Below are positions 52,593 to 62,367 of a stretch of 64,000 nucleotides of DNA, piece after piece. The notes under the pieces were generated by a model. It saw only the letters and a list, made by a program, of their open reading frames with translations. It did no database searches and had not been told where the DNA came from. This stretch comes from Bin87 sp965197635. GTDB taxonomy: Bacteria; Chloroflexota; Dehalococcoidia; Lucifugimonadales; UBA3495. The stretch's first letter is position 1. The number at the start of each line of letters is the position of its first letter. Both the position numbers and the translations under genes were made by a program. The stretch spans positions 1-64,000 of the forward strand of contig CBDANN010000005.1 in the NCBI GenBank assembly GCA_965197635.1. Direction: 5' to 3'.

Positions 52593-53873
52593 GTGCACAG
52601 GGGCGGTCCAATCGGGTCACAGGTGCCCACCTTGCTGGGGTACCCTTTCAAGCTGGTTCGGGACCGGTTCTGGCGGGTCAGTTGGGCGGGGCTCCACGAG
52701 GTACGCTACATCGCCGAGGTCGCGGTCTGGCTGCGCTGGTTCGTGGCCGCGTTGTGCGTGTACGTCATAATCCAGCGTCCCTTCCCCTTTCCGGTCTTCC
52801 AGTACGCGTCCTACGGCGTGGCCATTGGCTCGCTGATTGTTCTCAACGGGTTCGTCCACTACCAGTTGTGGTCCGGTCGTCTTTTGAGCTGGCGGTGGGT
52901 GCTGGCGCTGCATGTCATGGACATAGCGTTGGTGACGGCGGCGGTGTGGATTTCGGGAGGGCACTCCGCTCGGTTTTCCCACTTGTTGTACTACCCGACG
53001 CTGGCGGTTTTCGCCACGCTGTTCTCGTCGCTGAAGCTCAACCTGGCGTGGGTCACGTTGGTCGCCCTGACGTACGCTGTGGTGTCTCTTACGGTGGGAG
53101 AGGGAATTGATTGGGCTGCCCGAGAGGACATCACACTGGTCGCAAGGGTGGTGGTGATGTACATATTGGTGCTGGGGGTCAATCTGGTGGCCAGGTTCGA
53201 GCGAGCCGGCCGCTTGAGTGCGACCGAGCGGGAGCGCGCCTTGCAACAGGAGCGCATTGACCTCTCCCAATCGATCCACGACACGGCGGCCCAGTCGGTT
53301 TACATGATTGGCCTGGGAGTTGACAGCGCCCGGTCGCTGGCGGGGGACTACAACGCGCAACTGTCCGAGACGCTGGCATCCACGTCCCAGTTGTCCAGGT
53401 CGGTGATGTGGGAACTGAGACGCTCAATCGACATGGGTGGCATCTTCGAGGGCAGGGATTTGGGCTCCGTCCTGCGGGCGCACGCGGAGACGTTCCAGAG
53501 GATCACGATGGTTCCCACCGCAATGTCGCAGTCTGGCGTGGAGCCGGCGCTGGGTTTGGACATCCGATCTCGGCTCTTTTCCGTCGCGCACAACGCTCTG
53601 ACCAACGCCTTCCGGCATGCCGATGCGCGGCGGGTGGACGTGGCGCTGGATTTCAGCGAAGACTGCATCCGCCTGAGGGTGGCGGACGACGGGGTGGGGC
53701 TTCCCGATGACTACGCCGAGCGCGGCCGGGGTTTTGTGGGCATGCGGGCGGAAGCGGAGCGGATGGGCGGTTGGTTGACGGTGACTTCGGGCGGACCCGG
53801 TAAGGGAACTTCGGTGAGTTGCGTGGTTCCCATTGATGCGACCAGAGGGCTGGGCCCAACGGGCCCGAACTGA
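52593..53873 (+). CDS. Sensor histidine kinase, NarX/DesK-type (HisKA_3)
   Basis: A 426-aa protein from GTG 52593 with GAGGTG upstream. About residues 40-200 contain six hydrophobic helices (WLRWFVAALCVYVII, YASYGVAIGSLIVLNGF and others). The HisKA_3 site is IHDTAAQ with His229 and Gln234 (HDxxxQ, which also supports phosphatase activity). The HATPase region has SVAHNALTNAFRHADARRVD (N box) and VADDGVGLP (G1). It should autophosphorylate and act on the response regulator 12 bases downstream. The input signal may be membrane-derived; no periplasmic sensor domain is visible. Confidence 0.92.
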   Translation: MHRGGPIGSQVPTLLGYPFKLVRDRFWRVSWAGLHEVRYIAEVAVWLRWFVAALCVYVIIQRPFPFPVFQYASYGVAIGSLIVLNGFVHYQLWSGRLLSWRWVLALHVMDIALVTAAVWISGGHSARFSHLLYYPTLAVFATLFSSLKLNLAWVTLVALTYAVVSLTVGEGIDWAAREDITLVARVVVMYILVLGVNLVARFERAGRLSATERERALQQERIDLSQSIHDTAAQSVYMIGLGVDSARSLAGDYNAQLSETLASTSQLSRSVMWELRRSIDMGGIFEGRDLGSVLRAHAETFQRITMVPTAMSQSGVEPALGLDIRSRLFSVAHNALTNAFRHADARRVDVALDFSEDCIRLRVADDGVGLPDDYAERGRGFVGMRAEAERMGGWLTVTSGGPGKGTSVSCVVPIDATRGLGPTGPN

Positions 53874-53885
53874 CCGGAGGGTGAC

Positions 53886-54548
53886 ATGTCTGAAGACGGG
53901 CGATTCCAGGTCATGGTGGTGGACGACCATCCCCTGTTGAGAGACGGTCTGCGGCGGGTGCTGGAGAACACCGGCGAGTTTGAGGTGGTGGGGCAGGCTG
54001 CCGACGGTGAGGAGGCGGTGACACTGGCCCGGGACCTCCGCCCGGATGTCGTCATAATGGACCTGATCATGCCGGGAAAGGACGGGGTAGCAGCTTGCCG
54101 TGAGATCGTGGAGTTGCTGCCTGACGCCCGGGTGCTGATGCTGACGGCATCCACGGATGACGATGCGGTCATCTCGTCGGTGGCCGCCGGGGCGACGGGG
54201 TACGTCGTCAAGGACGCCAGTCTGCTGGAACTCCTGGAAGCGGTAAGGGACGTGGCGCAGGGCCGGGTCCGGATACCGCTTTCTGTTCTGAGACGGGCCT
54301 GCGCCGTAGCGGATGTCCAGTCCGAGCCCGGTCGCGAGCGGAACTCCCGAATGCTGACAGAGCGGGAGCGGGATGTGCTGGCGATGTTCGCCAGTGGGAG
54401 TACCTACGCGGACATCGCGGGCGCGCAGAACGTCAGCTCCTCCACCGCCCGTAACATCATCTACCGCATTCAGGATAAAGTGGGGACGGGCTCCCGGCGT
54501 GGCCTGGTGGCTTGGGCGGTGCGCAACGGACTGCTGGATGACGACTAA
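53886..54548 (+). CDS. Response regulator, NarL/FixJ family
   Basis: A 220-aa protein with GGAGGGTG before the ATG. The receiver domain has Asp13/Asp14, phospho-acceptor Asp59 (VIMDLIMPG), Thr87 and Lys109. About residues 155-215 form a LuxR-type helix-turn-helix (LTERERDVLAMFASGSTYAD, IAGAQNVSSSTARNI). It pairs with the kinase gene immediately upstream. Its stop codon TAA is supplied by the end of a MITE at 54546. The bases beyond the MITE start with G, so the uninterrupted gene ended in TAG at the same codon, and the insertion left the protein unchanged. Confidence 0.93.
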   Translation: MSEDGRFQVMVVDDHPLLRDGLRRVLENTGEFEVVGQAADGEEAVTLARDLRPDVVIMDLIMPGKDGVAACREIVELLPDARVLMLTASTDDDAVISSVAAGATGYVVKDASLLELLEAVRDVAQGRVRIPLSVLRRACAVADVQSEPGRERNSRMLTERERDVLAMFASGSTYADIAGAQNVSSSTARNIIYRIQDKVGTGSRRGLVAWAVRNGLLDDD

Positions 54549-54695
54549 ACCAATACCAAGGTGGGATGTGCATTTCGGGATCTTGAAGCCGTCAGAAAGG
54601 ACTCCACAGCTCCTCATGCCACCTTCAGCCCCAACTGGGGTCGCCACTGACGGTGCGGTCTAGCAATATGTACATTTCACCTTGGCTTTAGTTTA
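54546..54695. mobile_element. 150-bp MITE of IS630 (lineage C) type
   Basis: TAAACCAATACCAAGGTG at the left and CACCTTGGCTTTAGTTTA at the right match the IS630 lineage C ends, with TA at both edges. No transposase is encoded. Its left TAA is the stop codon of the response regulator. Confidence 0.75.
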
Positions 54696-54751
54696 GCAGC
54701 CCGTCTGAGGATTGACGGTGGGTGTGGATGGGACCGTGTGATCGGGACGGT

Positions 54752-55914
54752 TCACACGGTTAGCGGGCTTGGCGACGTGGGACCGAGGGGCAGGCGGCAG
54801 CTGCGGAAGAGCTTGAGCAGGTTGTGGCCGGTGCAGATCAGCGACCATTCGCCCTGAACCTTCTCCAATCCCCACAGCAGGAACTGCCGGAAGCCTCGCC
54901 CCTGTTTGATCTGGCCGAATACCGGCTCCACCGTCTCCATGCGTAACGCATAACGCTGACGACCCCGCCTGGTCTGCGGCTTGCGGCGCATCCGGTCCCG
55001 GGGAGAGCGATGGTTGGGTATCCGTCCCTTGGGCGCCGGCGGCGGTCTGTGCCCGTGGCGGGTCCGCTCCGGCGCGACGAAGGGGTCCACCACCCAGGGC
55101 CGATAGCTCTGCAAGCGCCTTTGCCGAGTAGTAACCGGCGTCGGCGGAAACCTCTCAGGGCACCGCACCGGCGTTGTGGATGGCTTCCTCAATCATCGTT
55201 ACCGCCTGCTGCTTGTCCGATGCCTGATCGGTGGCTCTGGCCGCCACGATCACCTGGTGCTCATGGTCCACCACCGCCTGGCAGTTGTAGGCCGGCAGGA
55301 AGTCCTGGCCGCCGGGCCCAGGCATGATGCGAGACTCCGGATCGGTGAAGTTGCGCTGGGCCTTGTCCTCGGGCACGCCAGGATGCTCTTTGCCTTCGGC
55401 CTCGGCCTGTTCAGCAGCAGCCTGCGTCTCGGCTTCCAACGCTGCCAGGGCCTCTCTTATCTTCTCCAACCGCCCCTCCCGAAAGGCCAACTCCTCCGGT
55501 AACTCATCACCGCGTTTGTCCCTGCCATACCGGCGGCCTTCTTCCTCATCCACCGCCTGGGCGCGGCGCAGCAACTCCGGGCACCTCCGCCTCCAACCGC
55601 TCCCGCTTCTCCTTCATTGGCTGATAGCTCATGGCCTGGTGCTTCGATGCATTGGCCCTGACCTTGGTGCCGTCCAAGGCCACATGGCCCAACTTCACCA
55701 GTCCCTCACGCTGGCACAACAACAGCACCTGTAGAAACAGTCCCGACAGCGCACACAGCTGGTCCTTGCGAAAGTCCGAGATGGTGCGGAAATCAGGCGT
55801 GTTGTTCGCCGCCAGCACCCGGAAGGCGATGTCCTCATGCAGTCTGGCGGCAATCCGCCTTGATGATGGCACCCCGATGCAATAGGCATACAGTAGCACC
55901 TTCACCATCATCTT
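54752..55914 (-). pseudogene. IS1182 transposase, middle and C-terminal parts, two frameshifts
   Basis: HPKMMVKVLLYAYCIGVPSS to LVKLGHVALDGTKVRANASK is the first frame. It shifts near 55570 to RRAQAVDEEEGRRYGRDKRG, DPESRIMPGPGGQDFLPAYN and VIVAARATDQASDKQ. It shifts again near 55170, and VEPVFGQIKQGRGFRQFLLW and GEWSLICTGHNLLKLF close the gene. All conserved blocks are present, so the pieces derive from one full-length gene. Confidence 0.85.
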
Positions 55915-56054
55915 GGGATGTGTAAAACGCCAAGAACTATATACCGGTAATCTGCGAAATCGCCACGAACTATAGACCAGTTCGCCAAGGTCTATGACCA
56001 CCGGTGGGCGCCAACGAGGCGACCATGGCCGCACTTCGATTTTGAGGTGCAGCG

Positions 56055-57629
56055 ATGGCGTACAAGGAGGTGCTCAGAGTGGAAATACAGGAAGTGATCC
56101 GCCGCTGGCAGGCGGGAAACAGCCAACGGCAAATAGCGGATGGGACGGCCTGTCGCGGGCGACGGTGCGCAAGTATCTGTCGGCGGCGACAGAGGAGGGG
56201 ATTGCCCAGGAGGGACCGGCTCCCAGCGAAGCGCAGTTGAGCCGTTTGGTTGGGATCAGCCGGGCTGGGCCGCGGCAAGTGGAGACGCCGGTTGAAGACA
56301 GCCTGGCTCCCTGGGGTGACCAGATCTACCAGTGGCTCACCGGCGACCGGTTGCAGGTTACGCGCGTCCAGGAGTTGCTGGCGGCGCGGGGCTGTACGGT
56401 GTCGTACACGTCGTTACGTCGGTTCATCAGGAAGCGCAACTGGGGACGGCGGAGCGTCCGCACGGTGCGGATGGCCGATACCGAACCGGGAGAGGTGGCG
56501 GAGGCGGACTTCGGCCGGCTGGGGATGATCACCGATCCGGCCACGGGCAAGCGCAAGGTGGTGTGGGCGCTGATCATCGTGCTGTCGTACTCGCGGCACT
56601 GCTTGGTCTGGCCGACGCACCGCCAGAAGCTGGAAGACGTTATCGCCGGTCTGGAAGCGGCGTGGGCGTTTTTCGGCGGCGTGCCCCGCTACCTGGTCAT
56701 CGACAATTTCCCCGCCGCTGTAGCAGGACCGGACCCACTGCATCCGCGATTGACCCGGGGCTTTCTGGAATACTCCCAGCACCGGGGTTTCGTCGCCGAT
56801 CCGGCCCGAGCCCGTCATCCCAAGGACAAGCCCAAGGTCGAGCGGAGCGTTTCCTACGTGAGGGAGCGCCTCTTCAAGGGCGGCGATTTCAACGGGCTGG
56901 CCCACCTGCGCACTGAAGCCCAGCGCTGGTGCCTGGAGGTGGCTGGCCAACGGGTCCATGGCACCACGCGCAAGAAGCCGCCGGTGGTATTCCAGGATGC
57001 AGAGCGTCACGCCCTGTTGTCTTGGGACGGCGATCCCTACGAGATCACCCACTGGCGCACCGCCAAGGTGCATCCCGACCATCACGTGGCCTGCCAGTAC
57101 GCGCTGTACTCAGTGCCATCGTCGGTCTGCCCACCGGGTCAGAAGGTGGAGATCAGGCTGGACAGCAAGCTAGTGCGCATCTACCACCGGGGCAAACTGG
57201 TCAAGATCCACCAGCGTCAGGCCAAAGGCGGCCGCGCCACCGACCCTGACGATTATCCCGCCGAGCTCACCGCCTACACCATGAAGGCTCCGGACCGGGT
57301 CAAGCGCAGCGCGGTGCTGCAGGGACCGGCGGTAGCCCAATTCGCCGAACGGCTCTTCGACGACCAGCATCCCTGGTCCCAGATCAGGCAGGGCCACCAG
57401 GCAGGGCCACAAGCTCATCCGTCTGGGCGAGCGCTACACACCCCAGCGTCTCGATGCCGCCCGTCAGCGTGCCCTGGACGTGGACCTCATCGACGTGCGT
57501 CGCGTGGAACGCATCCTGGTGCAGGCTCTGGAAGAGGAGGCCACTCCACAACTGCCATTGCCAATACCAGCCGGTCGTTTCGCCAGACCCGGCTCAGTCT
57601 TCGCCCATGCCACCGGAAGTCGATCATGA
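56055..57629 (+). pseudogene. istA: IstA transposase, two frameshifts
   Basis: It starts MAYKEVLRVEIQEVIRRWQA. After IADGT two bases are missing (about 56145), and LSRATVRKYLSAATEE continues in the next frame. The DDE core is intact: AEADFGRLGMITD, YLVIDNFPAAVAGP and HPKDKPKVERSVSYVRERLF. Near 57400 a small duplication (GGGCCACCAGGCAGGGCCAC) shifts the frame, and GHKLIRLGERYTPQRLDAAR to FAHATGSRS is the natural tail. The stop overlaps the istB start (ATGA). Inactive as sequenced. Confidence 0.85.
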
Positions 57630-58391
57630 CCCGAGTACCCGAACTCACGCCTCTGCTCAAGCGTCTACAACTGGGACCCATGGCCGCCACCCTGCCCGAA
57701 CGCATCGCCCTGGCCCGCCGTGAACAGCTGGACTACGCATCATTTCTGGAGATCATCCTCAGCGATGAGGTCAACCGCCGCGCCCACCGCCGCACCGAAC
57801 TGCGATTGAACAACGCCGGTTTCGAGGAAACCTGCCGGCTGGAGGACTTCGACTGGTCGGCGTCGATTACCCTGGACCGTCGGCTCCTGGATGCCGTTTT
57901 CTCCCTGGAGTTTCTCGACAAGCACGAGCACGTCCTCCTGGTGGGACCGGCCGGTGTTGGCAAGAGCTTTCTCGCGCAGGCCCTGGGCTATTCCGCCATC
58001 CGTGCCGGACACACCGTGCGCTTCGTCCACGCCGACGACTTCTTCAAGGCCATGGCCCAGGCTCGGGTCGACAACTCGCTGGACCGTACCTTACTCCTTC
58101 CTCGCGCCCGATCTCCTCATCATCGACGACCTCGGTCTGCACCGGCTCACCCCACAGCAGTCCGCTGATCTCTACGAGCTCATCCTCAATCGCCACCGGT
58201 CGTCCAGCTTCATCATCACCAGCAACCGGGCCGTGGACGAATGGCTCAGCCTCTTCAACGATCCTATCCTCGGCAACAGCGCTCTCGACCGCCTGGCCAA
58301 CGCCAGCTACCAGATCGTCATCGAGGGCGCCAGCTACCGGGAACGGCTGTCGCCACACCGCGCCTTGCTGGGCACGCAAGGAGGTGATTGA
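57626..58391 (+). pseudogene. istB: IstB ATPase helper, one frameshift
   Basis: MTRVPELTPLLKRLQLGPMA, then Walker A GPAGVGKS and ARVDNSLDRT in one frame. At about 58090 the frame shifts; LAPDLLIIDDLGLHRLT (Walker B) and SSFIITSNRAVDEW complete the AAA+ domain in the other frame. IstB normally regulates target choice for IstA. It is coupled to istA by a 4-base overlap. Confidence 0.88.
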
Positions 58392-58495
58392 CCGGGAAAC
58401 CACAAACTGATATTGATCAAAATCGCCACGCGCCCAAGGTGGTACATAGTCCTTGGCGATCACTGCCTCAATGTCCGCGGCGTTTCACAGGGATG

Positions 58496-58671
58496 TAGGG
58501 TGGACCGCCCCGCCTTTCGCCCTCGTAGCGGGCGGTGATCTCAGAGAGATCCAACTGGTCCACGATGTCGGAGATGGAATAGGCCAGGTGGTCCTCGGGC
58601 AGCCACTCCCGCAAGGCTGCCGGCAGCAGCAACTGCTGGTCTGGGTCATAAGGTAAATAGGTCTTGCTCAT
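58496..58671 (-). pseudogene. IS1182 transposase, N-terminal part
   Basis: MSKTYLPYDPDQQLLLPAAL, then REWLPEDHLAYSISDIVDQL and YEGERRGGPPYIP. This is the well-conserved N-terminus of IS1182 transposases. It breaks off at the GGGATG target site of IS21 and continues at 55914. Confidence 0.85.
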
Positions 58672-58679
58672 CGATGCCT

Positions 58680-59218
58680 TCCCGCGATTGGACTGCCCCC
58701 ATCATACCCTCCACCACTCACAACCTGTTCCTCGGACAGGCCGCTAGGCCAGAGCATGGTAGCTGACCCGCAGTCCAGTCCCGGCCCGTAACCTGGATGG
58801 GACACTTGGGAGGGAGGCAATACGATAGCCGCCCACAACGGTTATTCTGCGAGCGGCCAAACTAAAGGGGGTGTCGAGCGGATGCCACACTACGCGACAC
58901 GATTATTCTAAATGGGCGGTGAGTACTCCGCAATGCAGGCCGGAGCTGTCTCCGCCGTTTCCGCCGATGACGTGGCATCCCAGCGACGCACGGACCGCTA
59001 TAATCCGCTGCACCCGGCCAGGCGACACAATCGGTGGGCAAGTCCACTGCAGGCGGCCAGCCGTTGGTCAGCCGCCTCGCCCGCAGTGGTAAGACCATTC
59101 TATGTGCCCGCTCCCACTGGCGTAAGGGGCAAGTGTCACCAAAATCCAGTCGGCTGGCTGCAGACTGGGCCAGGGTCTGCGGCGATGGGTTGCAATGCCC
59201 CTGCGATTTGAGCGAATG
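58680..59218. other. No supportable gene
   Basis: Upstream flank of IS1182 and following DNA. Several GC-rich frames on both strands, but none with family signals or a good start. Confidence 0.5.
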
Positions 59219-59340
59219 TCAGACGAATCGCTGCTTGGCCCAGCCCTGCTCAAAAGTCGTGTGGAAGATGGGAGCCGACTTCTTGCTCTGATACATCCAC
59301 TTGCCGTCAACTCGGATGTATTTCTTCTCGTCGCGACCGG
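59219..59340 (-). pseudogene. C-terminal remnant of a SnoaL/NTF2-like protein
   Basis: The minus strand reads RDEKKYIRVDGKWMYQSKKS, then APIFHTTFEQGWAKQRFV and stop. The YxRVDGKWxxxS and TxFExGWAKxRFV pattern matches the ends of SnoaL-like NTF2-fold proteins (from memory). Upstream sequence does not continue the fold in any single frame, so only about 40 codons survive. Confidence 0.45.
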
Positions 59341-59486
59341 CGCGCCACCCGCTCCGTCCGCGTGGACTGCGGCGCCACGAAGTTCCGCATCGGCGTGCTC
59401 CCCTGACTGAGCGTTCACCAGGCCATCATTGAGCTGAACCTGGTCATGACCTCCCGTTTGTGGCTGTCCGCAAGGGCCCGGCGCGT

Positions 59487-60498
59487 TTAGCGCGGAGGCA
59501 CTATGCTCACCCTCACGGCGACAATTCCTCTTTCCTGCCACGCTCCGGCACGAAAATCAGGGCGGCTCCTCAGGTTGCCGATCACGTTGGATGTCCTGCT
59601 CATACCCGCAGCATTCCAATGACGAACCCCACGTCGACCGTCGCGGTAGGACACCTCAATCCAGGCCTCCTTGCTTCGAAACAACTCCTCCAGAAAATCC
59701 CCGTGATCCGGAGGATCCAGGTCGATGGGAAGGGTGTCCCCACGGCTTCCGCCGGGCCCCGACGCCTCACTGACCTCGCGTGGCCGCCACAAGATCCTCA
59801 CCGGATCGCCTTCCAGTGCGGCGCTCAGGTCCAGCCCCGGGTCCTCCACGAAATCCGGACGCTCACAGACGAGACGGGGTTTTGGGAAAAGAAAAGATCC
59901 CACGACGCCTGACGGACGGCCCTCTGGAGCTCGACGTAGGGATGCTGGTCTTCCGTCAGCATCCCGGCCCAGAACGGAATGTAGCACAGGTTCCACCCGG
60001 CGGTGAACGCCTCCGGATTGTGCGTGTTGCCCCAGATGTGGCGTATTCCGTAACCGGATCCCCGCGCCAATCTGTGGCCAGTGTATCGCTCCCAGGCCAT
60101 CTGGGCTCGCGAGTTGTCGTCGAGGATTACCTCGCGTCCGTCTCCGGCATCCCAGGTTGCCTGGGCTCCTTTGTCCAGGTTCGGATAGTGCTCGCGACTG
60201 CGCCTGGCCCGGTCCGGAAAGAACGGGGTTCTCTCCCGAACCACGTCAGGATGCACGAAGTACGTATGAGTGAACGCCGCCTGAACGATGGACGTTGTAA
60301 CTGTTCAGACTTGTGGGGCTCCGCGGGCTTTTTGACCCCCGATGCAGCAGTGGCCAAGTACGGAATCGCACCGGTGGGCCGACCAGATCCCCTCAAACGT
60401 GAACAGTTACTGGACGTTCCCCCTTTCCGGAAATACTCTTCCAGAGACCTGATCGCGGAGACCGCTCCTTCCGCATGAACCCGCACTCTGATCGTCAT
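59487..60498 (-). pseudogene. Unknown protein, split by a 113-bp MITE and one frameshift
   Basis: It starts MTIRVRVHAEGAVSAIRSLE. Removing the MITE and one 8-bp target copy joins RKGGTS to IVQAAFTHTYFVHPDVV in frame, and the protein continues through YGIRHIWGNTHNPEAFTAGW and NLCYIPFWAGMLTEDQHPYV. One base lost in AAAACCCC near 59881 shifts the frame; PRLVCERPDFVEDPGLDLSA to VRVSIVPPR follows. Repaired length is about 300 aa. A conserved-looking core (GWNLCYIPFWAGMLTEDQHP) suggests a real family, but I do not recognise it. Confidence 0.65.
60298..60410. mobile_element. 113-bp MITE with IS66-type ends and 8-bp target duplication
   Basis: GTAACTGTTCA and TGAACAGTTAC are perfect inverted repeats. 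TGGACGTT flanks both sides (60290-60297 and 60411-60418). Ends starting GTAA and an 8-bp duplication are characteristic of IS66. No coding capacity. Excision restores the host reading frame exactly. Confidence 0.9.
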
Positions 60499-60708
60499 TG
60501 CTATTCCCTCCGCAACCGGCGCTGCCCCGGGCCATACGATTGGCCCATCGTCATTGACGCGGCGTGAAATACGGCCATGAACATGGCCGAATGCGTTATG
60601 AGCAGGGCATCATCATGCTCGCTCGCGCAGCGGATTATTCTAACGTCCCGTAAAGTCCGCCTTCCTCGCTACAGTATGAGTTGGCCAGCGCCGCCCCAGG
60701 TGAACATC

Positions 60709-61218
60709 ATGACCTACGCCCGCAATACCACCGTCAGCGCCATCCGCACCCACAACGAGATCGAGGAAGCCCTCGAGCGCTACGGCGCCGACGGCTTCGC
60801 CTACGCCACCCAGGGCAACCTGGCCACCGTCATCTTCGCCATGGAGAACCGCCGCATCCGCTTCGTCCTGGCGCTGCCCGATCCCGAGGACTTGCGCCAC
60901 ACCAACCACAGTCCGCCCCGGGAGCGCAGCCAGAGGGCACAGCAGGAGGCCTACGACCAAGCGTGTCGCCAGCGTTGGCGGGCCCTGCTGCTGGTCATCA
61001 AGGCCAAGCTGGAGGCGGTCACCGCCGGCATCTCCACCGTCGAGACCGAGTTCTTGGCCAACATCGTTCTGCCCGATAACACCACTGCGGGCGAGTGGAT
61101 GATCCCCCCAGATCGACCGGGCCTACCGCACCGGCGAGATGCCGCCCCCCGCTGCCCACTGCCGGGCAGACCGGCCAGCGGCCACCCGGCCCCATTCCGT
61201 TTCCTCCGGCCTGAATGA
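60709..61218 (+). CDS. Hypothetical protein with frame-damaged C-terminus
   Basis: The ATG at 60709 follows AGGTGA. MTYARNTTVSAIRTHNEIEE, ENRRIRFVLALPDPED, YDQACRQRWRALLLVIKAKL and ISTVETEFLANIVLPDNTTA resemble a family of small proteins found in phage- and plasmid-like regions (function unknown). At ATCCCCCCAGATCG near 61103 the frame goes wrong: with one C fewer it reads MIPQIDRAYRTGEMPPP, the expected end. The annotated stop at 61218 is therefore probably not the native one. Confidence 0.65.
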   Translation: MTYARNTTVSAIRTHNEIEEALERYGADGFAYATQGNLATVIFAMENRRIRFVLALPDPEDLRHTNHSPPRERSQRAQQEAYDQACRQRWRALLLVIKAKLEAVTAGISTVETEFLANIVLPDNTTAGEWMIPPDRPGLPHRRDAAPRCPLPGRPASGHPAPFRFLRPE

Positions 61219-61332
61219 CGCCCGTCCGTTGGAACCACCACCCCGCTGTGCGACAATGGCCCCGGCGGGACGGTTCACGCCCGTGCGCGAGACGGGCGAC
61301 TTCACCACAGACCTTCCGCCGGGGAGGACGCC

Positions 61333-61593
61333 ATGCCGGAGCGACAAAAGCCCGTGGTGACCGAGTTGGCCCTGGCTGACGCTCTGGACCGGCTGGTGAA
61401 CCAGATCGAAGAGCTCAGGGTCGACGCCGACCTGCGCGTGGTGATCACCACCGATGAGACCCAGCTGGTGAAGCTCACCTTCGCCGGCGCTCCCGGCGTG
61501 GGTGTCCCCCTGCAGCGGGGGGTCCGGGACATTCCCGGCGAGGTGGTCCGCCGCGTCTGGAACGAGGGCCTCCGCGACTACGAGATCGTCTAG
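61333..61593 (+). CDS. Hypothetical protein (86 aa)
   Basis: MPERQKPVVTELALADALDR, then LVNQIEELRVDADLRVVITT and GVRDIPGEVVRRVWNEGLRD. A helical N-terminus with an amphipathic helix is followed by a beta-rich part. GGGGAGGACGCC lies before the ATG. The family is unknown; it sits downstream of the 60709 gene in the same direction. Confidence 0.55.
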   Translation: MPERQKPVVTELALADALDRLVNQIEELRVDADLRVVITTDETQLVKLTFAGAPGVGVPLQRGVRDIPGEVVRRVWNEGLRDYEIV

Positions 61594-61665
61594 CGCCCCG
61601 GGGCCCTTCCTGCAACGCCGGGAGGCGTTTGGCGTCAACAGCCGGCAAGTTGGCAACGCTGCGTT

Positions 61666-62367
61666 TCAGGTCGACAAACCGCTCCCTTCCCGGTGGTATC
61701 GGGCAAGCCGCTTGCCGGTGAGCTCCGCCAGATGCGCGTCCACCATCATAACGGTCGCCGCGTTGTCGGCCCGCAGCTCCACCGTCTTCATCCGGAACCC
61801 CTGGCTCCCCCGGGTTGCCTTCGTCCGGTTGCAGTAGGTACACAGCAGCTGCAGGTTGCGGACCTCATCCTCTCCGTTGTCGCTCAGCGCGACGATGTGA
61901 TCCACCTCGAACCGCAGGTGATGGGGCTGGTGAAAACCGCAGCCCGGGCACACGCCCCGCTGAACCGCATAGAGGCCCATCCGCACCTCATCAGGAACGC
62001 TGCTCCGGTCTGAGCCATTCCGGCGGCGTCGAGCCGGCCGTTTCTCGTACACCTCCACCGGCTCCAGGTACTCCTGTAGCAGCGCCACGTCCATGGGCCG
62101 GTCCGGCTCCCGGTACACATAATGACCGCGGCGAACCCTGGTTACCAGCCGCGGCGACGGCTTGCTGTGGCCCTGGGTAGTACAACCGGCCAGGTCGCTC
62201 AATTCCCGATTGACCAGGTTGCGGTCCCGCTTCGCCCGCGGATCAAAGTCGGCCACACCCAAGTCGGCCACCAATTCGTAAATCTCCTCAGTACTGAAGA
62301 CGCGCCCCTGGTTGGCCGCCATCACCTGCACGATGTGGGGACGCAGACTGGTTGCTGCTTTGGTCAA
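61666..62367 (-). CDS. HNH endonuclease
   Basis: The TTG at 62365-62367 is chosen because GGAGG lies 7 bases upstream and natural sequence begins there (TKAATSLRPHIVQVMAANQG); 233 aa. Residues 10-60 look like a winged-helix N-terminal domain (FSTEEIYELVADLG). The HNH core is CPGCGFHQPHHLRFEVDHIV with ALSDNGEDEVRNLQLLC and TYCNRTKATRG: two Cys pairs, catalytic His in VDHIV and Asn in NLQLLC. Such proteins act in restriction, homing or repair. No partner methylase is nearby. Confidence 0.87.
   Translation of the reverse strand: MTKAATSLRPHIVQVMAANQGRVFSTEEIYELVADLGVADFDPRAKRDRNLVNRELSDLAGCTTQGHSKPSPRLVTRVRRGHYVYREPDRPMDVALLQEYLEPVEVYEKRPARRRRNGSDRSSVPDEVRMGLYAVQRGVCPGCGFHQPHHLRFEVDHIVALSDNGEDEVRNLQLLCTYCNRTKATRGSQGFRMKTVELRADNAATVMMVDAHLAELTGKRLARYHREGSGLST

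Larger units (their letters stand above)
55921..58489 (+). mobile_element. IS21 family element with 6-bp target duplication
   Basis: Ends TGTAAAACGCC and (complement) TGTGAAACGCC, with GGGATG flanking both sides (55915-55920 and 58490-58495). Near the left end a second repeat, AATCGCCACGAACTATAGACC, follows AACGCCAAGAACTATATACC; such multiple terminal repeats are typical of IS21. It carries istA and istB. Confidence 0.92.
54752..58671 (-). mobile_element. IS1182 family element interrupted by IS21
   Basis: Transposase sequence resumes on both sides of the IS21 at 55921-58489. The N-terminal part is at 58496-58671 and the remainder at 54752-55914. Outer inverted repeats were not identified. 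Confidence 0.75.

Noticed and set aside
55994..58168. Single 724-aa IstA-IstB fusion
   Set aside because: It arises from frameshifts. The natural istA tail and istB start lie in other frames with a normal ATGA overlap.
58980..59140. Possible tRNA-like structure
   Set aside because: No cloverleaf with a GTTCRA-type arm could be assembled by eye.
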